Origin: Roseivivax halodurans JCM 10272
GTDB taxonomy: Bacteria > Pseudomonadota > Alphaproteobacteria > Rhodobacterales > Rhodobacteraceae
DNA length: 46,715 nucleotides
Reading direction: 5' to 3'
NCBI RefSeq assembly: GCF_000521785.1
Contig: NZ_JALZ01000019.1
Span: 1 to 46,715, forward strand
The position numbers and the translations under genes were made by a program. The notes under the pieces were generated by a model. That model did not search any database and was not told the DNA's origin. It saw only the letters and a list, made by a program, of their open reading frames with translations. Every line of letters begins with the position of its first letter. The first letter of the stretch is position 1. This document shows, piece by piece, positions 17,934-25,323 of the stretch.

Positions 17934-18785
17934 ATGACCAAGAAGATCATCGCCTTGGTGGACGGTTCCACCTATTCGAAAAGCGTTTGCGACCATGCCG
18001 GCTGGATCGCCGGCCGCGGCGTCTACGCCGTCGAGCTGATGCACGTGCTCGGCCGACGCGAGGGCGGCGCGGGATCCGATCTGTCCGGAGCAATCTCTCT
18101 GGGCGCGCGCAGCGCGCTGCTCGAGGAGCTCTCGAGACTTGACGAACAGCGCGCGAAACTGGCCCTCACGCGCGGCCGTGCCATCCTCGAAGACGCGAAA
18201 GCGCTGCTCGAGGACGACGGCATCCGAGCGACGGAGCATCTGCGTCACGGCGATCTGATCGAGGCGATCTCCGAGAAGGAGGGCGACGCCGAGATGATCC
18301 TCGTCGGCAAGCGCGGCGAGGCCGCCGATTTCGCTAAGGGTCATCTCGGATCGAACCTGGAACGGGTTGTGCGTGTCGCCTCGAAACCGCTTTTCATCGC
18401 CTCCCGGGCGTTCCGGCCGATCCGCAAGGTGCTCATCGCCTATGACGGCAGTGCAAGCGCCAGGCGCGCGGTCGATTACGTGGCACGCTCTCCGCTCTAT
18501 GCCGGTCTCGGTGTCAGCATCGTCACCGTCGGCTCGGACACGGATGCCGCGAGGGCGGGTCTCGACGACGCGAGGACCATGCTCTCGGCTGCGGGGATCG
18601 AGGCGGAAACCGCCATTCTGCCCGGCCAGCCGGAGGAGGCGCTCGGCAAGCTCATCGAGGAATCCGGGTTCGATCACCTCGTGATGGGCGCCTCGGGGCA
18701 TTCCCGTTTGCGGTCGCTCTTCGTCGGCTCGACGAGCCTCGAGATGATCCGCACCTGCAAGGTTCCGATCCTCCTCGTGAGGTGA
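17934..18785 (+). CDS. Universal stress protein, tandem UspA domains
   Basis: This 283-residue cytoplasmic protein has two UspA repeats. The first covers about residues 1-150 (I-A-L-V-D-G-S-T-Y-S-K near the start) and the second about 155-283 (V-L-I-A-Y-D-G-S-A-S-A-R-R-A). The second ends with the nucleotide-binding motif G-A-S-G-H-S-R-L-R-S-L-F-V-G-S-T-S (about residues 250-270), the G-2x-G-9x-G-S/T form of ATP-binding Usps. AAGGAGG precedes the ATG. Usp proteins are often coupled with SulP transporters, where they may regulate transport activity. Its precise role here is inferred. Confidence 0.9.
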   Translation: MTKKIIALVDGSTYSKSVCDHAGWIAGRGVYAVELMHVLGRREGGAGSDLSGAISLGARSALLEELSRLDEQRAKLALTRGRAILEDAKALLEDDGIRATEHLRHGDLIEAISEKEGDAEMILVGKRGEAADFAKGHLGSNLERVVRVASKPLFIASRAFRPIRKVLIAYDGSASARRAVDYVARSPLYAGLGVSIVTVGSDTDAARAGLDDARTMLSAAGIEAETAILPGQPEEALGKLIEESGFDHLVMGASGHSRLRSLFVGSTSLEMIRTCKVPILLVR

Positions 18786-18793
18786 GCCATACG

Positions 18794-18822
18794 CGGGCCG
18801 GCAGGAGAAAGCTGCCGGCCCG
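18794..18822 (+). terminator. Hairpin terminator after the universal stress protein gene
   Basis: CGGGCCGGCAG (18794-18804) and CTGCCGGCCCG (18812-18822) form a perfect 11-bp stem with a seven-base loop, nine bases after the stop codon. The following bases are only weakly T-rich, so termination strength is uncertain. Confidence 0.7.
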
Positions 18823-18951
18823 TGATCTTCCGCGTCATGTGGGGATGCGCCGGTGAGGCAAGGATTTCTGCCCCTTGCCGAACCTGGGATCGGTGGAGAC
18901 ATGCGTCAGGCTTGGGGTGGCCGGCTCATCATACTTTTATCGATCGGCTCC

Positions 18952-20805
18952 CTAGTGCCGGCGCCAATCCCCCGCCTGGATACCGAAAGCGCGCAACCGG
19001 GAGTAAAAGGTCGTCGCGGGCACGCCCAGCATGGCTGCCGCGCCGCGCGGCCCGGCGACCTTGCCGTCCGCCTCTCGCAGGCAGGCCAGCAGGTTCTCCC
19101 GGATCGCCTGCTGCATGTCGGACTCGGTCCGGGCGCCGATCTGCGGCCCTCGTTCCGCCCGCGTGGAGGATCCGAGCTCGACCACCAGCTTCCCGCGGGT
19201 CGACAGGATGGCGCTGCGTTCGATCACGTTGCGCAGCTCGCGCACGTTTCCGGGCCAGTGATAGTCGCAGAGTTGCCGCATCGCTCGTTCGGTGATGATC
19301 GGCGGATCGCGGTAGAGCCGCGCGCAGGCCAGCTTCAGGAAGTGCGTGGCGATAACCGGGATATCCTCCGGCCGATCGCGCAAGGGCGTGCAGGCGATCG
19401 GGAAGACGTCGAGAAAGAGCCGCAGATCCTCGCGCAAGCGCCCGTTGCGCACTGCCTCGTCCAGCGGCCGCGCCGTGGCGGCGATCACCCGGACGTCGAT
19501 CGACCGCGCGCGCGTGTCGCCGAGCCGGGTCACCGCCCTTTCCTGTAGCGCATGCAGGAGGCGTCCCTGGCAATCGGGCGGCAGTTCCTCGACATCCTCC
19601 AGGAAGAGCGTCCCGCCATGGGCCAGCTCCAGCTTGCCCGGCCGGTCCCGGAGCGCGCCGGCGGACGCGCCGCGCATCTGGCCGAAGAGCTCCGCATCGA
19701 TTGCCTCGGACGCCACCGCGCCGCACTTGAAGTGGATGAGGGGGCGCCGCCCGCGCTCGGACTCGCTGTGGATCCCGGTCGCCACCAGGGACTTGCCCGT
19801 GCCCGGCTCGCCGGTGATGACCACCGTGGCGTCGGTGCGCGACACCAGTTCCACCTTGCTGAGGAGATGCCGGATCTGCGGCGAACGCCCGAGGATGTCG
19901 TGATGCGCCCGCTCGGTGCTGATCGCCTCCTGCAGATACGCGTTCTCCTGCTCCAGCCGGTCGCGCAGGTCGGCCACCTGGTCCATGGCTTCGCGCAGGC
20001 GGCGCTCGTTCTCTTTGCGCTCGGTGATATCGCGGAAGATGATCACCGCGCCGGCCAGCATCTTCTGATCGTAGATTGGGGTCGACACGTATTCGACCCG
20101 GATCGGCCGTCCGTCCTTGCGCCAGAACACCTCGTCTTCGATCCGGTTGACCTGCTCGAAGCGGAAGGCGCGGTAGATCGGGCAGTCCTGCGCCGGATAG
20201 GCGCAGCCGTTCAGGTGATGGTGATGGATTGTCGTGTGCATGTCGCGGCCGAGGAGTTCCTCGGCGGTCCAGCCCAGCATCTCCTGCGCGGCACGATTGA
20301 CGAAAGTGGTCTTGCCGTCGGCATTGACGCCGTAGATGCCCTCGCCGGCGGCGTTCAGGATCAGGTGGTTCTGGCGTTCGAGCTCGGTAAAGAAACTCTG
20401 GGCGCGCATCCATTCCCCGACGCCGGCGCGGTGCAGCTCGGCGGCCTCGGAGAGCTGCGCGCGGCGGTCGATCTCGTCGAGGTCATGGAGCACGAGAAGG
20501 AAGCGACCCGGCGCGCCGGGCACCGACTTGCCGCTGAGCTCGCATCGCAGCGGACGGCCGGCGAGTACGGAGAGATCCACATCGCGGGTCCAGGCGCTGC
20601 CGCGATGGTCGATCTCCTCGATGAAGACGATGAAGTTCGGCAGCGCCGGCCCGAGCCGCGCCGATACCGCTCCCCCGCTCGGCTCGATAAGGGCGGCCGC
20701 CTGCGAGTTCCACGCCGCGAAACGGTCGTGCTCGGCATCTAGAACGACGGCCGCGTCCGGCAGAGCGTCCAACAGCGAATCGAGCTGGGCCATCGTCTCG
20801 AGCAT
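18952..20805 (-). CDS. PAS/AAA+/Fis-type transcriptional regulator with altered GAFTGA loop
   Basis: This 617-residue enhancer-binding-type regulator has a degenerate PAS-like N-terminus (about 5-110) and a second PAS domain (about 145-262) containing H-H-H-H-L-N-G-C-A-Y-P. A coiled-coil linker (262-300), an AAA+ domain and a C-terminal Fis-type helix-turn-helix (about 585-610, A-A-M-L-G-V-P-A-T-T-F-Y) follow. Walker A is G-E-P-G-T-G-K-S (332-339) and Walker B lies in G-G-T-L-F-L-E-D-V (397-405). The sigma-54 contact loop, normally GAFTGA, reads G-A-S-A-G-A (379-384), losing the Phe and Thr that touch sigma-54. It therefore may not act through sigma-54. It is divergent from the cyanate operon, its likely target. 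The start at 20805 (M-L-E-T-M-A-Q) is chosen over a longer frame of low similarity. Confidence 0.88.
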   Translation of the reverse strand: MLETMAQLDSLLDALPDAAVVLDAEHDRFAAWNSQAAALIEPSGGAVSARLGPALPNFIVFIEEIDHRGSAWTRDVDLSVLAGRPLRCELSGKSVPGAPGRFLLVLHDLDEIDRRAQLSEAAELHRAGVGEWMRAQSFFTELERQNHLILNAAGEGIYGVNADGKTTFVNRAAQEMLGWTAEELLGRDMHTTIHHHHLNGCAYPAQDCPIYRAFRFEQVNRIEDEVFWRKDGRPIRVEYVSTPIYDQKMLAGAVIIFRDITERKENERRLREAMDQVADLRDRLEQENAYLQEAISTERAHHDILGRSPQIRHLLSKVELVSRTDATVVITGEPGTGKSLVATGIHSESERGRRPLIHFKCGAVASEAIDAELFGQMRGASAGALRDRPGKLELAHGGTLFLEDVEELPPDCQGRLLHALQERAVTRLGDTRARSIDVRVIAATARPLDEAVRNGRLREDLRLFLDVFPIACTPLRDRPEDIPVIATHFLKLACARLYRDPPIITERAMRQLCDYHWPGNVRELRNVIERSAILSTRGKLVVELGSSTRAERGPQIGARTESDMQQAIRENLLACLREADGKVAGPRGAAAMLGVPATTFYSRLRAFGIQAGDWRRH

Positions 20806-20843
20806 GAACGGAAGCCTAGATGCGGCGCAGCGGTAGCGACTAG

Positions 20844-20935
20844 CGAAATTTCGTAATTTACGAAATCTCGTAGAGAATCGGGCGGGTGGGCCCATCCCAA
20901 ATCATTGATAAATATATATTTTCAAGTCCGCCCGA
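20844..20935. promoter_or_regulatory. Nested palindromes in the divergent control region of the cyanate locus
   Basis: Three symmetric elements lie side by side. TTTCGTAATTTACGAAA (20849-20865) has perfect 8-base arms around a central T and overlaps two CGAAATYTCG boxes (20844-20853 and 20861-20870). TCGGGCGG (20878-20885) pairs with CCGCCCGA (20928-20935). Between them is an AT-rich near-palindrome at 20905-20925 with a 12-base perfect core, AAATATATATTT. No -24/-12 sigma-54 promoter was seen before the binding-protein gene. These are probable binding sites for the adjacent regulator and for other factors; all function is inferred. Confidence 0.6.
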
Positions 20936-21013
20936 ATTTTGGGCTCGGGCTTACTCTGATCCGAGGAGCCGGTCATGCTGGTCTCATAAGAAAATTTGCA
21001 GGGGACCCAGACC

Positions 21014-22393
21014 ATGCCGATCAAGAGCCTTGGAGATCCGTTTTCCGAAAAGACGGACCTGCGTCACGGCGCCGATTGCGGATGCAATGCGTGCAGCTCG
21101 GGCAAGGGAGAGGCGCACCACGCCGCGCCGATGTCGCGCGAGGACATGCTCGAACGTGCGGTCGAAAGCGCAGTCGTGCGGTCGATCTTCAACCAGAGCG
21201 ACGTCAGCCGGCGCTCCTTCATGGGCATGATCGGAGGGGGCACAATGGCCGCTGCGCTGGCCTCGGTCCTGCCGCTCGACAAGGCCAAGGCCGCGATCCT
21301 CGACGAACTCGGGCCGCCGGAGAAGACGGACCTGTCGATCGGCTTCGTGCCGATCACCTGCGCGACCCCGATCATCATGGCGCAGCCGATGGGCTTCTAC
21401 GAAAAGCACGGGCTGAATGCCCAGGTGATCAAGACCGCCGGCTGGGCGGTGGCGCGCGACAAGTCGCTGTCGGGCGAATACGACGCGAGCCACATGCTGA
21501 CGCCGATGCCGCTCGCGATGACGCTGGGCGCCGGCAGTATCGCCGAACCCTACATCATGCCCGCGGTCGAGAACATCAACGGGCAGGCCATCGTCCTGTC
21601 GAACCAGCATCAGGACAAGCGCGACCCGCAGCAATGGAAGGGCTTCACCTTCGGCGTGCCGTTCGAATATTCGATGCACAACTTCCTGCTGCGCTACTAC
21701 GTCGCCGAGCACGGCCTCGACCCCGATCAGGACATCCAGATCCGCGTCGTGCCGCCGCCCGAGATGGTGGCCAACCTGCGCGCCGGGAACCTCGACGGCT
21801 ATCTCTCGCCCGACCCGTTCAACCAGCGCGCGGTGTGGGAGGAGATCGGCTTCATCCACATCCTTACGAAGGACATCTGGGAAGGTCATCCCTGCTGCGC
21901 CTTCGCCTGCCCGCAGAGCTTTGCGACTGAGTTGCCCAACACCTACGGCGCGCTTCTGAAATCCATCGTGGACGCGACGCAATACGCCTCGAACCCCGAG
22001 AACCGGAAGGAAATCTCGGAGGCGATCGCCCCGACGAACTACCTCAACCAGCCGGTTCCGGTGATCGAGCAGGTGCTGACCGGCACCTATGCCGACGGCC
22101 TCGGAGAGGTGAAGCGCGTGCCCGACCGGATCGATTTCGACCCGTTCCCGTGGCACTCGATGGGCGTGTGGATCCTCACCCAGATGAAGCGCTGGGGCTA
22201 TATCGAGGGCGATGTCGACTACAAGGCGGTGGCCGAGCAGGTCTACCTCGCGGCCGATTGCGCCAAGGTGATGAACGATCTGGGCTACGAGGCGCCCGAG
22301 GTCACCTACAAGTCGCACACGATCATGGGCAAGACCTTCGACCCCGAAGCGCCGTCCGAATACGTGTCGAGCTTCGCGATCGGGCGGGGCTGA
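21014..22393 (+). CDS. CmpA/NrtA-family ABC substrate-binding protein (probable cyanate)
   Basis: This 459-residue periplasmic binding protein of the nitrate/bicarbonate/cyanate family has ligand-domain motifs such as G-F-V-P-I-T-C-A-T-P-I-I and P-D-P-F-N-Q-R-A. Export is by a twin-arginine signal, S-R-R-S-F-M-G-M-I-G-G-G, but the arginines are at residues 66-67. A hydrophilic N-terminal region containing Cys22, Cys24 and Cys27 therefore precedes the signal. The ATG at 21014 is preferred; a start at 20996 would add six residues and the same extension remains. The downstream permease, ATPase and cyanase genes point to cyanate rather than nitrate or bicarbonate. Confidence 0.88.
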   Translation: MPIKSLGDPFSEKTDLRHGADCGCNACSSGKGEAHHAAPMSREDMLERAVESAVVRSIFNQSDVSRRSFMGMIGGGTMAAALASVLPLDKAKAAILDELGPPEKTDLSIGFVPITCATPIIMAQPMGFYEKHGLNAQVIKTAGWAVARDKSLSGEYDASHMLTPMPLAMTLGAGSIAEPYIMPAVENINGQAIVLSNQHQDKRDPQQWKGFTFGVPFEYSMHNFLLRYYVAEHGLDPDQDIQIRVVPPPEMVANLRAGNLDGYLSPDPFNQRAVWEEIGFIHILTKDIWEGHPCCAFACPQSFATELPNTYGALLKSIVDATQYASNPENRKEISEAIAPTNYLNQPVPVIEQVLTGTYADGLGEVKRVPDRIDFDPFPWHSMGVWILTQMKRWGYIEGDVDYKAVAEQVYLAADCAKVMNDLGYEAPEVTYKSHTIMGKTFDPEAPSEYVSSFAIGRG

Positions 22394-22397
22394 GGCG

Positions 22398-23234
22398 ATG
22401 CTCGGAACCCTCTCCGTCAACCAGCGGGCGGCGATCCTGTCGATCGTCCTGCTCGCCGTCGGCCTCCTCGTCTGGGAGGCCGCCATCCCCGCGCAGAAGG
22501 CCGCCGAGGATCTGACCGAGTACGAACGCCTCACCGGGGGCGGCGCACCCAAGGCCGGAATCCCGCCACCCTCGGACGTCATCGCCAAGGCCTGGGAGCA
22601 GCTGTCGGACCCGTTCTACGACGCCGGGCCCAACGACAAGGGAATCGGCATCCAGATCGGCTACTCGCTCTTCCGGGTGCTGTCGGGTTATGCCGCCGCG
22701 GCGCTCGTCGCGATCCCCCTCGGCTTCCTGATCGGCATGTCTCCGGTCGCCTACCGGGCGCTCAACCCGTTCATCCAGGTCATGCGGCCGATCTCGCCGC
22801 TCGCGTGGATGCCGCTGGCGCTCTTCGTGATCCAGGACAGCGAACTCAGCGCGATCTTCGTGATCTTCATCTGCTCGATCTGGCCGATGCTGCTCAACAC
22901 CGCCTTCGGCGTCGCGGGCGTGCGGTCGGACTGGGTCAACGTGGCGCGGACGCACGAGCTGGGGCACCTCAAGACCGCGTTCACGGTCATCCTTCCGGCC
23001 GCGGCGCCGACCATCGTGACGGGAATGCGGATCTCGATCGGCATCGCCTGGCTGGTGATCGTCGCCGCCGAAATGCTCGTCGGAGGGACAGGCATCGGCT
23101 ACTACGTGTGGAACGAGTGGAACAACCTCGACCTCACCTCCGTGATCTTCTCGATCCTCGTGATCGGCGTCGTCGGCATGTTGCTGGATGCGGCCTTCGC
23201 CGCCCTGCAGCGCGGCGTCGCCTATGTGGAATGA
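22398..23234 (+). CDS. ABC transporter permease (NrtB/CynB type)
   Basis: This 278-residue inner-membrane permease of the BPD_transp_1 family has an N-terminal helix (about residues 13-30), a short periplasmic stretch, then five or so helices. The ATPase-docking EAA-like loop is visible near A-R-T-H-E-L-G-H-L-K-T-A and V-I-L-P-A-A-A-P-T-I-V. It lies four bases after the binding-protein gene and 13 bases before the ATPase gene. The nitrate/cyanate-type assignment follows from its partners. Confidence 0.9.
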   Translation: MLGTLSVNQRAAILSIVLLAVGLLVWEAAIPAQKAAEDLTEYERLTGGGAPKAGIPPPSDVIAKAWEQLSDPFYDAGPNDKGIGIQIGYSLFRVLSGYAAAALVAIPLGFLIGMSPVAYRALNPFIQVMRPISPLAWMPLALFVIQDSELSAIFVIFICSIWPMLLNTAFGVAGVRSDWVNVARTHELGHLKTAFTVILPAAAPTIVTGMRISIGIAWLVIVAAEMLVGGTGIGYYVWNEWNNLDLTSVIFSILVIGVVGMLLDAAFAALQRGVAYVE

Positions 23235-23247
23235 AGGAGCCGTTCCC

Positions 23248-24159
23248 ATGTCGAAACATTTCCTGTCGATAGAGAACCTCACCCAGCGCTTCCCGGACGG
23301 GCAGGGCGGCACGCTCACCGTCTTCGAGAACGCGTGTTTCGGGGTCGAGAAAGGCGAGTTCGTCGTCATCCTCGGGCATTCGGGCTGCGGCAAGTCCACC
23401 ATCATGAACATTCTCGCGGGGCTCGCCGAGCCGACCGAGGGCGTGGTCAAGATGGACGGGTTCGAGGTTTCGGGCCCGAGCCTCGACCGCGGCGTCGTGT
23501 TCCAGAACTACTCCCTGCTGCCATGGCTCTCGGCCCTGTCGAACGTCACCTTCGGGGTCCGGGCGCGCTACCGCGACTGGACCAAGGCCCGGGTGATCGA
23601 GGAATCGAAGACATACCTGTCGATGGTCGGGCTCGAAGGCGACGTGATCCACCGCAAGCCCTCGCAGCTCTCGGGGGGCATGCGCCAGCGCGTGTCGATC
23701 GCGCGGGCGTTCGCGAACCACCCCAAGCTTCTGCTTCTGGACGAGCCGTTCGGCGCACTCGACGCGCTGACGCGCGGCACCATCCAGGACGAGTTGCTGA
23801 AGATCTGGGGCGGCACGGAACAGACCGTCTTCATGATCACTCATGACATCGACGAGGCCATCCTGCTGGCCGACCGGATCCTGTTAATGACCAACGGGCC
23901 CTTCGCGCGCGTCGCGGAATCGGTGGAGATCACCATCCCGCGGCCACGGACGCGCACGGGCATCGTCGATCATCCCAACTACTACGCGATCCGCAACCAC
24001 CTCGTCCATTTCCTTGGCGAGCGGTCGAAGGCGCTGTCCGGACAGAAGGCCGAGGGACCGCAACGTCCCGAGACGGTGCGGATCGACCGGACCGAGCGCG
24101 CGGTCGATCCCGATCCCGCGCCGGCGGACACACCGCGCCTGCGCGCGGTGAACACCTGA
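23248..24159 (+). CDS. ABC transporter ATPase (NrtD/CynD type)
   Basis: This 303-residue ATPase has Walker A G-H-S-G-C-G-K-S-T (residues 43-51), signature L-S-G-G-M-R-Q-R, and Walker B L-L-L-L-D-E-P-F-G-A-L-D. It belongs to the NitT/TauT group and energises import of the anion. A C-terminal extension of about 45 residues rich in charged residues and proline follows the ATPase core. The ATG at 23248 follows AAGGAG and matches the family; an upstream frame start would overlap the permease gene. Confidence 0.92.
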   Translation: MSKHFLSIENLTQRFPDGQGGTLTVFENACFGVEKGEFVVILGHSGCGKSTIMNILAGLAEPTEGVVKMDGFEVSGPSLDRGVVFQNYSLLPWLSALSNVTFGVRARYRDWTKARVIEESKTYLSMVGLEGDVIHRKPSQLSGGMRQRVSIARAFANHPKLLLLDEPFGALDALTRGTIQDELLKIWGGTEQTVFMITHDIDEAILLADRILLMTNGPFARVAESVEITIPRPRTRTGIVDHPNYYAIRNHLVHFLGERSKALSGQKAEGPQRPETVRIDRTERAVDPDPAPADTPRLRAVNT

Positions 24160-24178
24160 CAAATCAGAGGAGAGAGCT

Positions 24179-24646
24179 ATGAAGGACAGCTACGTGACCG
24201 AGATGATGACGAAAGAAGACGTAACCGCGATGATCCTGTCGGCCAAGAAACAGGCCGGTCTGACCTGGGAAGGCATCGCCGAGAAGATCGACATGTCGCC
24301 GGTCTGGACACATTCCGCCTGCATGGGAATGCAGGCGTTCCCGAAGGCAAAGGCCGATGCGCTCGTGACCGCGCTGGGCCTGCCGCAGGAGGCCGCGTCG
24401 GTTCTAGAGGAGAGCCCGACCAAGATCTGGGAACAGACGGTGCCGACGGATCCCTGCATCTATCGTCTCTACGAGATCGTTGGCGTCTACGGCCCGACGA
24501 TCAAGGCCCTGATCCACGAGAAGTTCGGGGACGGCATCATGTCGGCCATCGACTTCGACATGTCGGTGACACGCGTGCCGAACGAGAAGGGTGACCGCGT
24601 GAAGCTCGAGATGTCGGGGAAGTACCTCGGCTACAACAGCTGGTGA
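24179..24646 (+). CDS. cynS: Cyanate hydratase (cyanase)
   Basis: Cyanase converts cyanate and bicarbonate to carbamate and CO2, the carbamate then giving ammonia and CO2. The 155-residue length is normal. The catalytic triad falls at Arg96, Glu99 and Ser122, the same numbers as in the E. coli enzyme, within Y-R-L-Y-E-I and D-G-I-M-S-A-I-D-F. An N-terminal helical POU-like domain precedes the catalytic dimer domain. GGAGAG lies upstream of the ATG. As the last gene of the ABC operon it supplies nitrogen from imported or internally formed cyanate. Confidence 0.97.
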   Translation: MKDSYVTEMMTKEDVTAMILSAKKQAGLTWEGIAEKIDMSPVWTHSACMGMQAFPKAKADALVTALGLPQEAASVLEESPTKIWEQTVPTDPCIYRLYEIVGVYGPTIKALIHEKFGDGIMSAIDFDMSVTRVPNEKGDRVKLEMSGKYLGYNSW

Positions 24647-24656
24647 CCACTGGGTC

Positions 24657-24692
24657 GCCGGGACGCGGGCCAGCCCCGCTCCGCGTCCCGGC
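24657..24692 (+). terminator. Hairpin terminator after cynS
   Basis: GCCGGGACGCGG (24657-24668) and CCGCGTCCCGGC (24681-24692) form a perfect 12-bp stem with a 12-base loop, ten bases after the cynS stop. There is no T-run. It probably marks the end of the cyanate operon and separates the DUF1348 gene. Confidence 0.7.
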
Positions 24693-24738
24693 GCCCACGC
24701 CTAGAACCGTCCGCCCACGTAATCGCGGTCAGAGATCC

Positions 24739-25203
24739 ATGACACGAGCCCCCATACCCCCCTATTCCCACGAGGACGCGGTCAGGAAGGTCCGCATGGC
24801 GGAGGATGCGTGGAACACCCGCGATCCCGAGCGCGTTTCGCTCGCCTACACCCCGGAGACCCGCTGGCGGAACCGCTCTGAATTCCTGACCGGACGCGAC
24901 GAGGTTCAGGCGTTCCTGATCCGCAAATGGGAGCGGGAACTGGATTACCGCCTGATCAAGGAAATATGGGCCCACGACGCAAACAGGATTGCCGTGCGGT
25001 TCTGCTACGAGTGCCACGACGCGGCCGGGCAGTGGTATCGCGCCTACGGCAACGAGAACTGGGAGTTCGACGCGGGCGGGTACATGGCCATGCGTCACGC
25101 GTCGATCAACGACGTGAGGATCGACGGTGCGGAGCGTCTGTTCCACTGGGCCCCTGGCCCCCGCCCGTCGGGCCATCCCGGATTGACCGAACTTGCGCTT
25201 TAG
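24739..25203 (+). CDS. DUF1348 (SnoaL/NTF2-like) protein
   Basis: This 154-residue soluble protein of the DUF1348 group has the NTF2-like cone fold expected. The opening [13 protein letters not shown] and the core [13 protein letters not shown] are typical. Later blocks (R-F-C-Y-E-C-H-D, then [12 protein letters not shown]) are also conserved. The family has no assigned reaction. It follows the cyanase terminator with its own short leader and may be transcribed separately. A link to cyanate or formate metabolism is only positional. Confidence 0.85.
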   Translation: MTRAPIPPYSHEDAVRKVRMAEDAWNTRDPERVSLAYTPETRWRNRSEFLTGRDEVQAFLIRKWERELDYRLIKEIWAHDANRIAVRFCYECHDAAGQWYRAYGNENWEFDAGGYMAMRHASINDVRIDGAERLFHWAPGPRPSGHPGLTELAL

Positions 25204-25323
25204 TCTCTCGCCCCCTGAGGCAGGGCGTCTCGCGGCAGCCAGATAACGAGGCCGAGAAACCGAAGCGGCAGAGTTTCGAACGCTATCCGACCGGGTTCTT
25301 CCACAGCGACATCGCCGAGGTGC

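Noticed and set aside
16307-17971. Long minus-strand open frame across the SulP gene
   Set aside because: The product is rich in Asp, His, Arg and Gly, as expected for the antisense of a hydrophobic membrane protein, and has no recognisable domain.
20940-21013. Sigma-54 promoter before the cyanate binding-protein gene
   Set aside because: GG and GC dinucleotides near 20980-21002 are not at the 10-base spacing needed for a -24/-12 promoter.
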